Origin: Agroathelia rolfsii
Lineage: Eukaryota; Basidiomycota; Agaricomycetes; Amylocorticiales; Amylocorticiaceae
Direction: 5' to 3'
Length of the DNA stretch: 64,000 nt
Assembly: GCA_018343915.1 (NCBI GenBank)
Contig: JABRWF010000003.1
Location: 4,836,001 to 4,900,000 of the forward strand
The notes beneath the pieces were generated by a model. It ran no database searches, had not been told where the DNA came from, and saw only the letters and a list, made by a program, of their open reading frames with translations. Shown piece by piece: positions 12,491 through 23,804 of the stretch (the stretch's first letter is position 1; each line of letters begins with the position of its first letter). A program made the position numbers and the translations under genes.

Positions 12491-15400
12491 TCACGTAGAT
12501 GGAGGGTTAGACTTGGATGATTGCAAGTGTCTGACTAATTCAACATGTCGCTGGGACCTGTAAGATATTTTGTTGTCCGTAGTGTCCGGAACAGTGAGAT
12601 ACTGGTGTTGGCCCCCATCATCGGTTGATGGTGTTTCGAAGCTGGGGTCGTGAGAATAAGAATCGCCAGACATCCGACCCGTGGTCCTCCTCACCAAAGA
12701 CGGCGCCTGTCCCTCCTCAACCCGAGAAGCGCTTTGCACTCTTCGACGGAAAGTGCCACTATTCTGCCACCAGTTACGGATGCTAGGAGAGGGGTTATCC
12801 TTACGCCGAACAGACGAAGCAGGTGACGACGGTGCATCAATAGGCGTCATGGGCTGTATCGAAGATGATCGTGACGCTGATAGCGACCGGGCCTGTTGAA
12901 AGAAACCCTTAACATTGTCAACCAGTGACCGAGAACGTTTAGGGCGGGGTATCCGAATCTCTTCTAGCTGGGACGTCTGCTGGCCCTCTGAAGCAGGAGC
13001 AGAAGGGATTACGATAGGGATCGGGGACGTCTGCTCAGCATATGTGCTCGGGGGTACTATCGAGCTTGGCCCAGATGTAGACGAGCTGCGGGAAAGGGGA
13101 GGAGGGGACTCCGGTAAACCCTCAAGTTCGCCAAAGGACGACGTGAATTCACTATCATGCGAGGCCACACGTGGGATTGCTGGCAGGATAGGCTTGGTGT
13201 CGGCGTTGAGGCTCTTTCCAGACACGGTTCTGGCCTTGGCTGCGGGCCTCCGAACTTGCTCCTCCTTCTTCTCTCCGGTGGTAATGAACGACTTGCGTTT
13301 GGAAGGAAACATGCTCTCCCTTTTTGGCAGTTTACTCTTGGCTGCTGCGCCGACAGCACCCATGCTGGTTCCCATTGCGAACGAGCTGGAGCGGGGAAGT
13401 TCATTTCGGGGCATTTTAGAAGGCGGGAAAAGAGCGACATGATCCTTGACCGCGTTGGCACGGGCCAAATGACAAGAAGCTGAAAACACGTCGAATAAGC
13501 CCCGATCAACATGCTCGCGAACGGAAGTGGACGGTCGACGCAGGGCAATCTGCTGTAAACTGAAGGGTAGCTCGTTGGAAATCACTGCAGAAGAGATCTT
13601 TTGACTGGAGCTCGATTTACGACCCTTTTCTTTCTTGGGAGTTTCAGGTTGTGGAATAGGGCTGAGCGAAGGCATCGTTTCGCAGCGCGGTAAAATTTCG
13701 GGAGCGTCGATGGCGATGCCCTCTGGAATAGTATCAATTATGGATGGGGCACGCGTTGTCGAAGATGATGCTTGAGAGTGGTATTCGTCAGCTGCCACAT
13801 GGAAGCTAGGCCGAGGCGCTTTGGCCCAAAACGATTCTTCAAGGGTGCTCTGCCTTAAAGCGTTAAGCCAAAGTAACTTTTCCGCTTCGCAGGAGGCAGT
13901 TAGCTGGAAATACTGCCCGTGGCCCGATAAAGCAATAGAAAAGGGAAGCAGAGCTGTTTATGCGGTCGGTCAGTAAGGCGGGTTAATCCATAAATATTAG
14001 TCTCAAAACCGACCTTCTTCGTCATTCACGTCCCGAATATCGAACCCTCCTAGAGCAAACCAATGCCGAGGCTCGTATACCTTCGACTTGCCCAGCTTAA
14101 CCATGACAATATACCCTCCAGGGTAGATAAAGACTCCTAGATATTTTGATCTAACCATCGAGCCTTTAGGTTCCTTCCTAAGATCGAAATATACCACTTC
14201 CATGGACCCGGCCAGGATGAAAGAACCAAGCGACATCATGAACATCGGCGTCAGACTATAGGGAGCGAGATTTTCCGCTGTTGGACATGCGATGCGGGAA
14301 GCGATAATCGTTGATCTCGTCAAAATGTCCTGTCGCTTGCTGGCCTCATCGACTGCACCAATTACCTGTTTCATTATCTGGACAGCATTTGCAGGTGAAG
14401 ATGACGACGACCACCATACATCATGTTGTAAGTTGGTGCTGGACGACGCCTCTGAGGAGGAAGGGAGTGGCTCAAGTTTGCTAGCTCGGGTAGAGAGCTG
14501 ATCTAAAAGCAAAGGATACTTGCAGACACGTTGTACTGGTTTGATCAAGTAGTCCGTAAAGACTAAGCGGGAGCGTTGAGACTGGGCCTTTGGTTTATCG
14601 ATATGCTTCCAATCTTCGTCCGGATCCGAGGCGGTCGAATCAAGACGAGGAGTAGACAGAAAGTCGACGGAAGAAAAGGAATGTCTTCGTCGCCGCTTGA
14701 CCTCAAAAGAGTCAGATTTGAGCATGTTTACGACAGCTGAGTTTGGTGCACCCCTAGGTCTCAAAGGAATGTCTTCGCCGATGATGGAGCCAACAGTGTC
14801 AGGCATTTGTAGGATCATAGACGATGACTGGCGTTCGAACAGGTCCCACTGAGCCGGAAACTGTTTTTGCACTTTGCGTACAAGAGAACAAGCTTCATCA
14901 TGTCCGGAGCAAAAGTATTGATATAAATCAAACTTGTCGGCCTGAATATGAAAACACCGTGAGCTTTGTTTCGGGGTTATCCGAGAAGATGAATCACCTG
15001 AGCGATGAATATGTTTGATACAGCTCTTGTCGCCTTGTCTACGTTGGTAGAAGTAACGCAAGACGGGTCCCAATGCTCTTCGGAGTCTACACGAAATGAA
15101 GTAAATAGGTCGGCGAAGCCCAGATGCGCAGTAGCGCGATAGAGATCCCTGACGAATTCTTCATGGAACACAACGATGTCCGCGATATTCCTGGTTATTT
15201 TTGTCACCTCCAAAGAGGTAAGCAAGCAGCGGTGCCCATTCTTCTTTTCCTTCTTCGACGTGGGAATCTGGGGTGTCTGGACTTCCACGTGATCGTTTTG
15301 GTGTGAGAACGTCGAGCGTGAAGAAACATGAAAGGCGGTTGAGAGGAAACTAGCGGAGGTTGGGCTTCGCTTCAAGTTGGGAGTATCGTCGTTCAGGATG

Positions 15401-16273
15401 GACTGAAGTGCAGGTCGAACGCTCAAATTTGGAAGCAAACGAATGTAGGTCTTGGGGGAGAAGGTAAATTAGATTACGTGACGGGAGTTCTTCAATGAAA
15501 CGTACATGAAGTAAAGCCTTAATATCCATTAGATAGCCCAGCTCAGTCCTGAGAAGTTCTGCTAGTGCATAGTGTTTGCGGTAGTCCACCCTCGCTTTCC
15601 CTTTACCCTTGAGTGACCCCGCTCTGGAGCGTGACCTATCCAGAGTGTTTTCAGAGGGCTGACGAGTCATTGGTGCAGATGAGTCGTCGTTCTCCGCATC
15701 AGATCCTTCACCACCTATGTGAAAAAGAGCCCGGCTTTTTGAGCGAGAAGAACGCGGTAGAGAAGCAAGAGTCTCAACGACAGAGCGACTCTCTATATCC
15801 TCGGTGCCGTTGAGCGCAATATCGGCTCGCGCCTTTGAGTTTTTGGAAGATGAAAAGCTATGGGTCTCAGGGAGTACCAGAGAGGGGCTCTCGAGAGGGT
15901 CCGACTCTGAGATGATAGGCGAAAGAAACTCGGGGCGCATCAGTAGCGGCAACGATGCACGTCGGCGCGACCGTCGACGGACAGAGGGCCCGGGAACAGG
16001 AAACTCTTGCTGCTCAGACCTCCCTGGAAAGTCTTGTGTCGACATGGCGGCCATAGCCTGCCGCAGGCTGAGCACCTCTGGGGTCACAGAGTCCCAAGAA
16101 GAGCCGACAGAAACAGTATCGACGGCAGGTGAAGGTGTAACAATGGGAGTAACAGGAAAGACATGTTTGTTAGTCTGTGCTGAATCAGACGAAGTTGCAG
16201 CAAGGTAGGGCATAGAGCGCTGGATAGACGGTCGACGGGGTGCTGGGGGAGGCGGGGATTCTAGCACCTCCAT
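12491..16273 (-). CDS. Second RhoGEF (DH-PH domain protein)
   Basis: Predicted Rho-family exchange factor. Exons (minus strand) 16273-15506, 15450-14998, 14941-14014 and 13953-12491 give 1203 residues. The first 230 residues are Pro/Ser-rich. The DH domain begins near HYALAELLRTELGYLMDI (about residue 236) and continues through ITRNIADIVVFHEEFVRDL to the diagnostic LIKPVQRVCKYPLLLDQL. A Ser-rich insert of roughly 100 residues with a basic RRRRHS patch separates these DH halves. A PH domain follows (VYFDLRKEPKGS, ending with the Trp helix AEKLLWLNALRQS). The last 400 residues are disordered Ser/Pro/Arg-rich. The ATG at 16273 is the first in frame. It is not a close copy of the RhoGEF at 6.0-10.5 kb: domain spacing, tail and intron positions differ, so no recent tandem duplication is evident. 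Confidence 0.85.
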
Positions 16274-16977
16274 CCTAATCGTGCGATAGTTGCAATGATG
16301 ATGAACCAAAGGCCGGCCTAATAGCTGGAAGAATAGAGCTAATTGGACGATTATGTAGGTAATAACGACGCTGTCGAGTGCGTGAAAAGACTAGTAATCT
16401 GAACACCAGGGAGCAGGCTGGGGGTGCATAATCAGCAGAGAAAAGAAAAGAAAAGGCTAGCCGCGACCCATGATCCCCTCGTAGGGCGGCTGGCAAAGAA
16501 ATTGCTGAAATGAGAAGCGATTCATGGCGAGCATTGACCGCGTATATTTAATCTCCGCTACGCGCCTATTGGTCCACTGCCCTTCGGTGTCTTCGGCTGC
16601 CCCACCGGACGGTATTGACCAGTCAGAAATCGATTTTCGCTCGACTCTGTTTCATTCGACGTTGCAACGAACGTTGTCTGCTCATTTGGTCATTTACAAA
16701 CATGTTCCTCGGGCACACACGAGACCCAAGCCATATTATACCCAGCTGCCATTCAGGTCGTGATATGCAGCTCCCTAGCATTTGTCCCAATGACACAACG
16801 CCTGGATATCGCAGTAGCTGCATATAGCACCCGCAGCCCCTACCCGTTTCTCTACAGAGGCTTCTTGTGCTTCCATCTGGCCCACAGGGTGTTTCCTCCT
16901 ATGGCAGTATGCGACCTCTTTAGGTAATTATATCGTCAATCTATGCTATTGTTGCCCCCACCAGCTGCAGCCGTGTT
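16274..16977. other. Intergenic, 704 bp
   Basis: 5' flank of the second RhoGEF and 3' flank of the GRR1-like gene. The longest open frame (80 codons) shows no domain. Nothing else recognised. Confidence 0.5.
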
Positions 16978-18482
16978 CTATTCACGAGGAACATATCGAA
17001 TATTGCGGGCTTCTGCCTCGCGCTTGCGACTCAGCTCCTGATCCAAGTATGCCCGCAAACGTGCCAATCCAGTGCTGTCGAACACGCGGAATGCAGCCTT
17101 TTGCTCGTCGCTCATGTTCTTTTGGAAATATTGCCTATCAGTACACACTGTCGTCATGGCTTGCATGCAAAACACGTAAGGGACTTGCCTCCGGTGGCAA
17201 ATCGGAGTACCTCTGGATGAAGTCGCTCTTCAATGCTGGGACCCCAGTCGCTGAGAGGTGCTGCAGCCGCGTCAGTTTCTTTATCATGATATGAATCGCA
17301 TCCAGCGTCAATCGATCGCAATATGATAAATGAAGCCGCTCTAATGAATGCGTGTGTTCGGCAAGGAATAGTATTGCGTTATCTGTCACTTTGAGGCGCA
17401 CAATATTCAATTTGTTCAACCCCTCAAGACTACCTAGTTCGAGAACAGACATATCCGTGAGCTTGCGACAGACTGTCACCATACATGCAAATATCAGTGA
17501 AGCTAGGCACTGTCAAAAACTAGCCGTACGTACAGGCAAGGTCAACGGCTTTCAATCTCGCACACGATCGCGTCAACTTGATTATGCCCCTGTCCGTGAT
17601 ATTGGTCACGTGGGGTACAACGAGGACTTCTAGGCTATCACCAAGTTTGCTAATGCTCTCCAGTGCACAGTCTGTGAGATTGGTGCACGCAGACAGAATC
17701 AGGGTGTGAATGTAAGGAGCATGCCCCACAATGCCATCAAAGGCTTTGTCGGTAAGCCTGGTGCAGTTACTCAAATCAAGAACCCTCAGGTTTTCTGCCC
17801 TATGGGTGAGGTACAGTGGCGGCAACTCGTCGATCCAGTTGAGAGGCTCCGGTGGCAAGGGCTTGTCGATGTTGAACTCGACAGATGAGTTTGCGGAAGA
17901 AGTACGCCGACTTGATCGTACTGGCGGCATAGGAAAGGCCTTATCCGTAAGCAAAGGGCACCGACTCAACCGCACCGTCCTTAGTTTGCGAGAGTATAAC
18001 CACAGATCCCTCACCGGAGGCGCCGACAGTAATGGAAGGTCACATAACTCGATTTCCAATAATTTAGGACATGATTTTGAAATGCTCGTTACACATGCGC
18101 CATTGATGCCAACAGCGGCGTTGAGCCGAATCCATTCTAGTGGTAGCCCGTGCTTGGTAAGCTCTATAACACCCAAGTCTGTGATATGGGAACAACCAGT
18201 CAAATCAACGCCGGTCAAATTGTTGGCTGTCTCCGCCAAAAGGTAGAGTGTACGATCGCTTAGATCGTAGATGCCAGAGAGTACTGCCGAGATGACATTG
18301 GAGCATATGGCAAGTGCCCCGGCCACATCATCGTCACTAATAGGTCTTGGGAATAGTAAGGGATCCGTCAAGATAAGATGTCGCAGGCGGATAAATTCTC
18401 CACGAGACGAAGGAAGGCGATTGATTATACGGCTTTCATCTTCTCGAGTGCGTACGGATCGAACGGGAGCGTAATACTCCAT
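16978..18482 (-). CDS. GRR1-like leucine-rich-repeat protein lacking an F-box
   Basis: AMN1/GRR1-type LRR protein. Exons (minus strand) 18482-17534, 17472-17189 and 17118-16978 give 457 residues. It aligns by eye along most of its length with the GRR1 gene at 28.2-31.0 kb: CPKLLEIELCDLPLLS against CPLLLEIDLHQCKLIT, VRDLWLYSRKLRTVRLSRC against IRDLWMKSMHMREMRLSQC, LTDMSVLELGSL against LTDMSVFELANL, and LERLHLSYCDRLT against LERIHLSYCEHIT. The F-box and first repeats of GRR1 have no counterpart: the first ATG leads straight into LRRs, and the 318 bp upstream show no F-box in any minus-strand frame. The final intron needs a GC donor (GCAAGT) and a weak AAAAG acceptor to keep the conserved C-terminal block (MSDEQKAAFRVFDS) in frame, so that junction is uncertain. 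The long disordered tail of GRR1 is also absent. Likely an LRR adaptor or decoy; function unknown. Confidence 0.78.
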
Positions 18483-18800
18483 ACAAGTGCCACGCGAGTC
18501 GAATCACTGACCAAAGCAGATAAATGTGATGAAAGCGAGGTCCCGGTCTTCTGGGAAGGGTCGATGTTGCGGATTAATATGGGTGAGAGACGTCAGAGAC
18601 TCGCTACTGCTTCCAGTCACTTTGCGGTAGGCACCCAAAACGACATGACGGTCCGAAGTCAACACTGCGTTTACAACTCCGCCAAGTCTTGTTCTCAACG
18701 CGTCTGTTTACACGCTTCAAAACCTTCGATTTCATCTGGTTGCAGCTACAATTCTAAAGACTGCTACTTCATACCAGAACCATCTTGTTATTCTTTGGTA
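18483..18800. other. Divergent intergenic region, 318 bp
   Basis: Between the GRR1-like start (minus) and the small membrane protein start (plus). The plus-strand frame of the membrane protein stays open back to about 18378, antisense to the GRR1-like gene, without any domain signal. Confidence 0.4.
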
Positions 18801-19144
18801 ATGTCACGTTCTTCAGCGTCGTCATCAACAGTGATGCCAGCGGGAGCGTCATCTTCGTCATCGACTCTCAGGCCCATCCCACTTCCTCCACCCGTGCCTC
18901 CAAACAAAATCCGCCTCCCAACGCCTGCAGTGCTGAGAGACATATTTGCGTCATCGAGATCTCCTTATGAGGAACGGTCTATATCTCGCGTGGCTTTCTT
19001 CAGGTATTATATTTATTATATTATGTTATACACAATGTCCAAATGCTTATACTCCACAGATTTTCTGGATTTGTTCTCAGCTGTCTACTTATTAGTTTGG
19101 CTGCATGGAGAGGCAGGGGTATCAAAGCATTAACCGTCATGTGA
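18801..19144 (+). CDS. Small single-pass membrane protein, unknown
   Basis: Exons 18801-19003 and 19060-19144 give 95 residues. The ATG opens a Ser/Ala-rich leader (MSRSSASSSTVMPAGASS), then a Pro-rich stretch (PIPLPPPVPPNKIRLP), a charged segment (SSRSPYEERSISR) and one C-terminal hydrophobic helix (FSGFVLSCLLISLAAW) followed by basic residues WRGRGIK. The intron (GTATTA donor, CCACAG acceptor) falls right before the helix. I do not recognise the family. A tail-anchored or mitochondrial inner-membrane protein would fit the layout, but that is inference. It diverges from the GRR1-like gene and converges on the CCDC97 gene 65 bp away. Confidence 0.6.
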
Positions 19145-19209
19145 GGGCCGTGGAAACATTTCACGGTGTTCATTATACACACTCGCTTCTTAATCGATCG
19201 AGAATGACA

Positions 19210-20065
19210 TTACAGTGCCATGGCAGGAGTGTCATCCTCATCTTCTTCGTCGAACCATCTCTCCTCTGCTTCTCTGTCATCCTCTTCGTCCAATGTTTCA
19301 TCCCAATCCACCTTGTTATAAACGTTCGACTGCAACAGAAGTTCATCAGTAGATTGGTCTGCTTTAGCTCAACAGACACTTCCTCACCTCCAGCAACCCG
19401 TAGATGAATCGCTCCTTGATCAAACGCTCGAACGCCGCTCGCGCCTCGACTTCAGACTCCTCCTCTCCTGCTTTAGCTGTATCGTCTAATTCTTCATCGC
19501 TGTCGTCGTCTTCTTCCGGTATCAATTCACTCTCCCTTTCCATCTCTCGTGCTCTCTCCCGGCGCATTATCCTGACTCTTTCCGCCTCTCTCTCTTCCTC
19601 ATAATCTCCCAATAGTGAACCCAGCTTTCCTATGTGTTTTGTTTGGCCTAAAAAAAATTTATAATAATTTTGTTTTGCAACTAAATAGCACGATAGAGAC
19701 TCATAAGCACCTTCCAAAAAACCTTTCTCCGCCCACTCTTTCTCCTTCTTCCCTTCATCAATTCCCCGGCGCTCATGTCCACTCCAAAGCAATGGCCAAC
19801 TATTTTTGGCCTCCACAAACCCCAGCTCCTCAGGATTTCCCGCGGTATATCTTAAGCGTCTGTTGCGTATCGTAGGAACCACAGTCCTCTGCTTTGGATT
19901 GGTGATGAGAGAGAAGTGGCTGGCCAGATGAGGCGGAAGTTCCTGCAGGTGCTTGAGCAGGAAATCGACTGGCGAGTCTTTGGGTGATGGCTCGTAACCT
20001 GTCATAGGTAGCCCGAGATACTTGAGCACATGTTGCTCATTGAATAAAGCGGATGTGGATGTCAT
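19210..20065 (-). CDS. CCDC97-domain protein
   Basis: Exons (minus strand) 20065-19388 and 19329-19210 give 265 residues. The middle matches the CCDC97 (DUF2052) pattern: SCYLVAKQNYYKFFLGQ, an acidic coiled coil (RERAREMERESELIPEEDDD), then FERLIKERFIYGLLE. The last exon carries the family's C-terminal acidic box (YNKVDWDETLDEEDD, then EERWFDEEDED). CCDC97 has been associated with the U2 SF3b spliceosomal subcomplex in animals, so a nuclear splicing-linked role is plausible but not shown by the sequence. A GTGAGG donor and TTGCAG acceptor define the single intron. Confidence 0.8.
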
Positions 20066-20380
20066 TGGTTTTGTCAGACAGATGCAAAGCGACCGGTGAG
20101 TAGCAGTGGATAACTTTCAAGATTACAAAAACTGGAAATGTCGTCAGAGCATATCGGAAGCAAATTAGGCTATACCGGCGTTCAACGCGTTTGTGTTTAG
20201 AGGGCAATTATTAACAAGCATAACTTGAAGTTGGTCGATATCAGTATTAAAAGCACGTGTATTTCAAACAGTTGGGATACATAGTGGGTATACTGGCAAT
20301 ATTTTTCGAGCTTAAAAGATGTAGGTAATAAGTGATATAAACGTTGTGCCATATACGAGCTTGTACGCTTGGATTTGCGT
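20066..20380. other. Intergenic, 315 bp
   Basis: 5' flank of the CCDC97 gene and 3' flank of the polygalacturonase. No gene or repeat seen. Confidence 0.4.
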
Positions 20381-22156
20381 TTAGACAGTGTAGCCACTGA
20401 TCTTAGCGTAGTCTGTGCAATTATAGATTGATACCAATCAGTTTGTCTTCTCATAATATATCGCTGCAAATGACTTACTAGAAGAGCCAGCGCTGCCACC
20501 GCTCGTCTTGAGACCACTCCAGTCCCAGGTGCCAGTGCAAGAAGTGCCGCAGAGGACGTAGACCTGCTTAGCTCCACTATTGACGGAGACCGAGTTAGAG
20601 CCGGAGAATGTGACCGGGCCGAGCTAACAAGTGAATACTGCGTGAGCGATGGAGAATCAAAATACAAGGACTAGAATGACTTACCGTGACACCGTTGGAA
20701 GGTGTACCGGTGGGCGAGCCGTTTTCATAGTCCTGCTCAATGACTACACCGTAGGATGAGATACCTGACACTGTGTTACCAGAGTAGGTGATACCGGTCA
20801 CTTGAAAAGAGGGAAGTCAATAACTGATCATTCCAACAATAGATAAGAGAGAATTACCGGATGCGTCAGTGGCACCATAGTCGGTCTTGATGCGCAAACC
20901 GTTAACGGAGCTGGTGACGGTGTTTCCAGAGATAGTGACGTCGGAAACAGAGTGGTCAGAGGCGATGGAGCCAATAGAGATACCGTGGCCTAGAAAAATT
21001 CAGATTTAGGATATTGAAGGGTGTATTAACTATGTTTATGCATACCACCGGAGCACTTGTTGTTGGAGAAGGTGATCGAAGATCCCTTGTTAATTGCCTG
21101 GAAAATGACCTCGTCAGAGGTCTGTCAAGGAAAACAAAATCAAAGGGGATACTTACAAGACAATCGTCTTGGTTCATACAGGTATTGCCAGTGATTGTGA
21201 GGTCGCTCGCAGACACATCGAAACAGTCGGTCTAGAAGCTGAATTTAGCTATATCTCAATATCACAAGAAGTGGGAGACATACGTTATGTCCCTTAGAGG
21301 CACCGGCGGACTGGAGAAAAAAAATATCAATAACAGGATTTTAAGATATCAAGTAATAATAAGAATAAGCATACGTTATCAATAGTCACACCGCTGACGG
21401 TGAATGTTGCACTGTTGCCAACGCTAACGGCCTGGGCAGGGCTCTAGAAGCGTAGATTCGTTAGGACAGTGATTTGAATATGTATACAAGGGAAAGTCTT
21501 ACGTTGAGGACCGTGACATCCTTGAAGCTTCCTCCACCCTTGGTGATCTTAATCATGGGGTGCGCTGCGCATAATAAATTAGCGTCAAACAAAAGACAAA
21601 TTCAAACATCAACACTCACGCTTAGTAACACCACCGTTGGTGCCCTCACCATCCCAGTAGCTTGCACCTTGTCCGTTCAAGGTTTTTCTTTGCGTTGAAA
21701 TAAAATAATTTAGAAAACATGTACGGAAGAAATAAGCGGCTAGATGAGTTCGACATACCCATTGCCGTTGAAGGTAAAAGTTCCACTGGAGCTCGATGTA
21801 CCGATTTCAAAGAGTGGTCCATCCCAGTTCTTGACTCCGAAAGTGACCTCGCCAAGAAGGTTGACGGTGGTGCCGCTAGCGAGGCCAGTGAGATCCAACG
21901 TCTCTCCGGCGGTCATGGTGAAAGCCTCAATGCTAAAGCACCCGTTTAGTTTTTACTCCAACGTCCTAAGTAAGCATGGTACTTACTTGATCGTCGTGCA
22001 AGCCTTGTTGGACGATGTGATATCAGAGGCAGAGCTAATTGTAGCAGTGCAACGTTTGCCAATGTTCTCGACCTCTGCCTCCGGAGCAGGAGCCGCAAGA
22101 ACAGCCGCAACGCTGACAAGAAGAGCACCGCCAAGCATGGTAGAAACACGAGCCAT
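20381..22156 (-). CDS. Secreted endopolygalacturonase (GH28)
   Basis: Hydrolyses the alpha-1,4-galacturonan backbone of pectin outside the cell. Twelve exons (minus strand): 22156-21987, 21932-21759, 21687-21620, 21564-21503, 21443-21375, 21310-21284, 21231-21157, 21097-21046, 20989-20858, 20800-20685, 20623-20479 and 20412-20381, giving 373 residues. A signal peptide covers about residues 1-21, followed by a short propeptide. All four GH28 catalytic signatures are present: NTD (residues 190-192, as NTDCFD), DD (212-213, QDDC), GHG (233-235, His234) and RIK (265-267). Typical beta-helix rungs repeat [14 protein letters not shown]. The WDG motif before the catalytic core is present ([12 protein letters not shown]). 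One exon is only 27 nt. Exo versus endo action is inferred from the short, compact sequence. Confidence 0.93.
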
Positions 22157-23804
22157 TTTTGTGTACTGAGTGAGGAGGGTGTAGGAAATGTAGAACCGAT
22201 GTGAGATACTCCAACAGAGCGCGAAAACGGGTAGCTTTTATAGTAAAGTATTCGTATTAGATGTTGAGAGGATAGAATGGTATTCTACCGTCATAACGGA
22301 CCACCGGATGAAAAGATTCAGGGAGTTGTTCTGTTGCTCAGAGCATGCGACTACCAGGTAACGGCCCGCCGCAGTAGCACAGGTTTTTGCGACTCTATGG
22401 TATTGAAACCACTTATTTTGACGTGGCAGAAAAAGCCAAACTGAAGCAACAGGGATAATGTTCGCGAAAGTGGCATCTTGATGGACCTAGTAGGACAGGT
22501 CACGAGAGAGAAGTCATGTCGGTTCAGTCTGCTTCATCATCAATTTCGTTGTCTCTAGAATATCTATGCGAGCTGCCAAGACATTGTCGCAGGAGGGCGG
22601 GCTTGCATTCATCGTCATGGTACGAGAAGTTAACTGGTCGCCATGTCGGTGATCTATGAGAAGCAATGAATTCATGATTGCCCTGTTGAGTTCCATTGAG
22701 AACGCTAACACCCGCGCCGCCTAATTTTTCCGGGAGATGACATGGCAAGTGCGTGAGGCACTGACTTGTTGGCCGTTGATGTGGGGAAAACGGACGATCA
22801 AACGGCAGCAATATCGTGTTTTCTTCGGGTGTTCTTATCCAGACCATGAGAAGGATGCTAGTAGAACCTCATCATGGGGCATTCGACGTGACGATTTGAG
22901 AGCTACATTCCCGTTTGACGAGCCGGGCGGCCCGCCATTACAAGTGTGAAGCACATTTGCGTGGCATTACAGGAGTTCGTGAGGCTCAAGTGTATGCCCC
23001 CCCCCCATATCTAACACCAGCCAATATCATCAGGGTTTTATTGACTGATTAACAGTACCTCTAGGCTACTTGGTATAGAGCTCGAATCGAATAGAGGCAC
23101 TATTTGGACGACCGCCGCAATCACAATACCGCAGCGAGCAGCTACCAGCCACAGTGAAAAAAGTTTCAACATGCTAGTAGTGCTGTATCGTAGCCAAAGC
23201 ATCCCAGGAGTGCAAGCAGAAGGAGACCAACATGATTATGGCATGGCGTACAGAATACATGAAAAGCGACTTTCATCGCCAATGCTGGCTTGGCTCGAAA
23301 TAGGCTAATGGATTCTCAAGTCCTTGTCCAGCAAAAAGGTCAAACCAACAAAGTCAGAGAGGGTGCAACTGACGTGCTACCTGCACCTGGTATACTTCCA
23401 TCCAAAACCAGCTATATAACTTACACTGGCGCTCGGTTGTAGTAGTTCTCTTTATCTACAACCTATGGTATCTGTATCCGCTAACCAATCTAAAAATACG
23501 TGTGTATTCACAGATGTAGCTATGTAGCTTTAAAACTGCGGGACCGTTGCGGCGTGCCATCATTGACATTACATTTGTAGTCTGCGGCTTTTGAGGCCTG
23601 ATCAAATCATGGTCATTGTTGTAATGCCACCGATAAGAATACTTGCAGTATAAGACTTGTAAAAGTTGCACATTCTTGCACGATCGGGATTTCAACGAAT
23701 GAGCGAATAATAATTGATATTATATGTCTACAAGTACAGTATTCACAAATTAGTAGTGTCCTTGATTAATCGGTCATTGAACAATAGTATGATTGCTTTT
23801 AGTT
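22157..23804. other. Large intergenic region, 1.65 kb
   Basis: Polygalacturonase promoter on the left and DNA polymerase gamma 3' flank on the right. It includes a C10 run at 22997-23006. The longest open frame (107 codons, minus strand 22524-22847) has no recognisable domain. No terminal repeats, tRNA or transposon remnant seen. Confidence 0.5.
22236..22242 (-). promoter_or_regulatory. TATA box of the polygalacturonase gene
   Basis: On the minus strand the sequence reads TATAAAA, 80 bases before the start codon, a normal fungal TATA distance for a strongly inducible secreted enzyme. Confidence 0.55.

Noticed and set aside
12915..13442. Plus-strand open frame of 175 codons inside the second RhoGEF.
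   Set aside because: Antisense shadow of the Ser/Arg-rich tail; no domain and no splice signals on that strand.
6044..16273. The two RhoGEF genes as a recent tandem duplication.
   Set aside because: Apart from the general DH and PH motifs, sequence, domain spacing and intron positions differ.
22524..22847. Minus-strand frame of 107 codons in the 1.65-kb gap.
   Set aside because: Does not start with ATG in a supported context, no recognisable family; consistent with chance.
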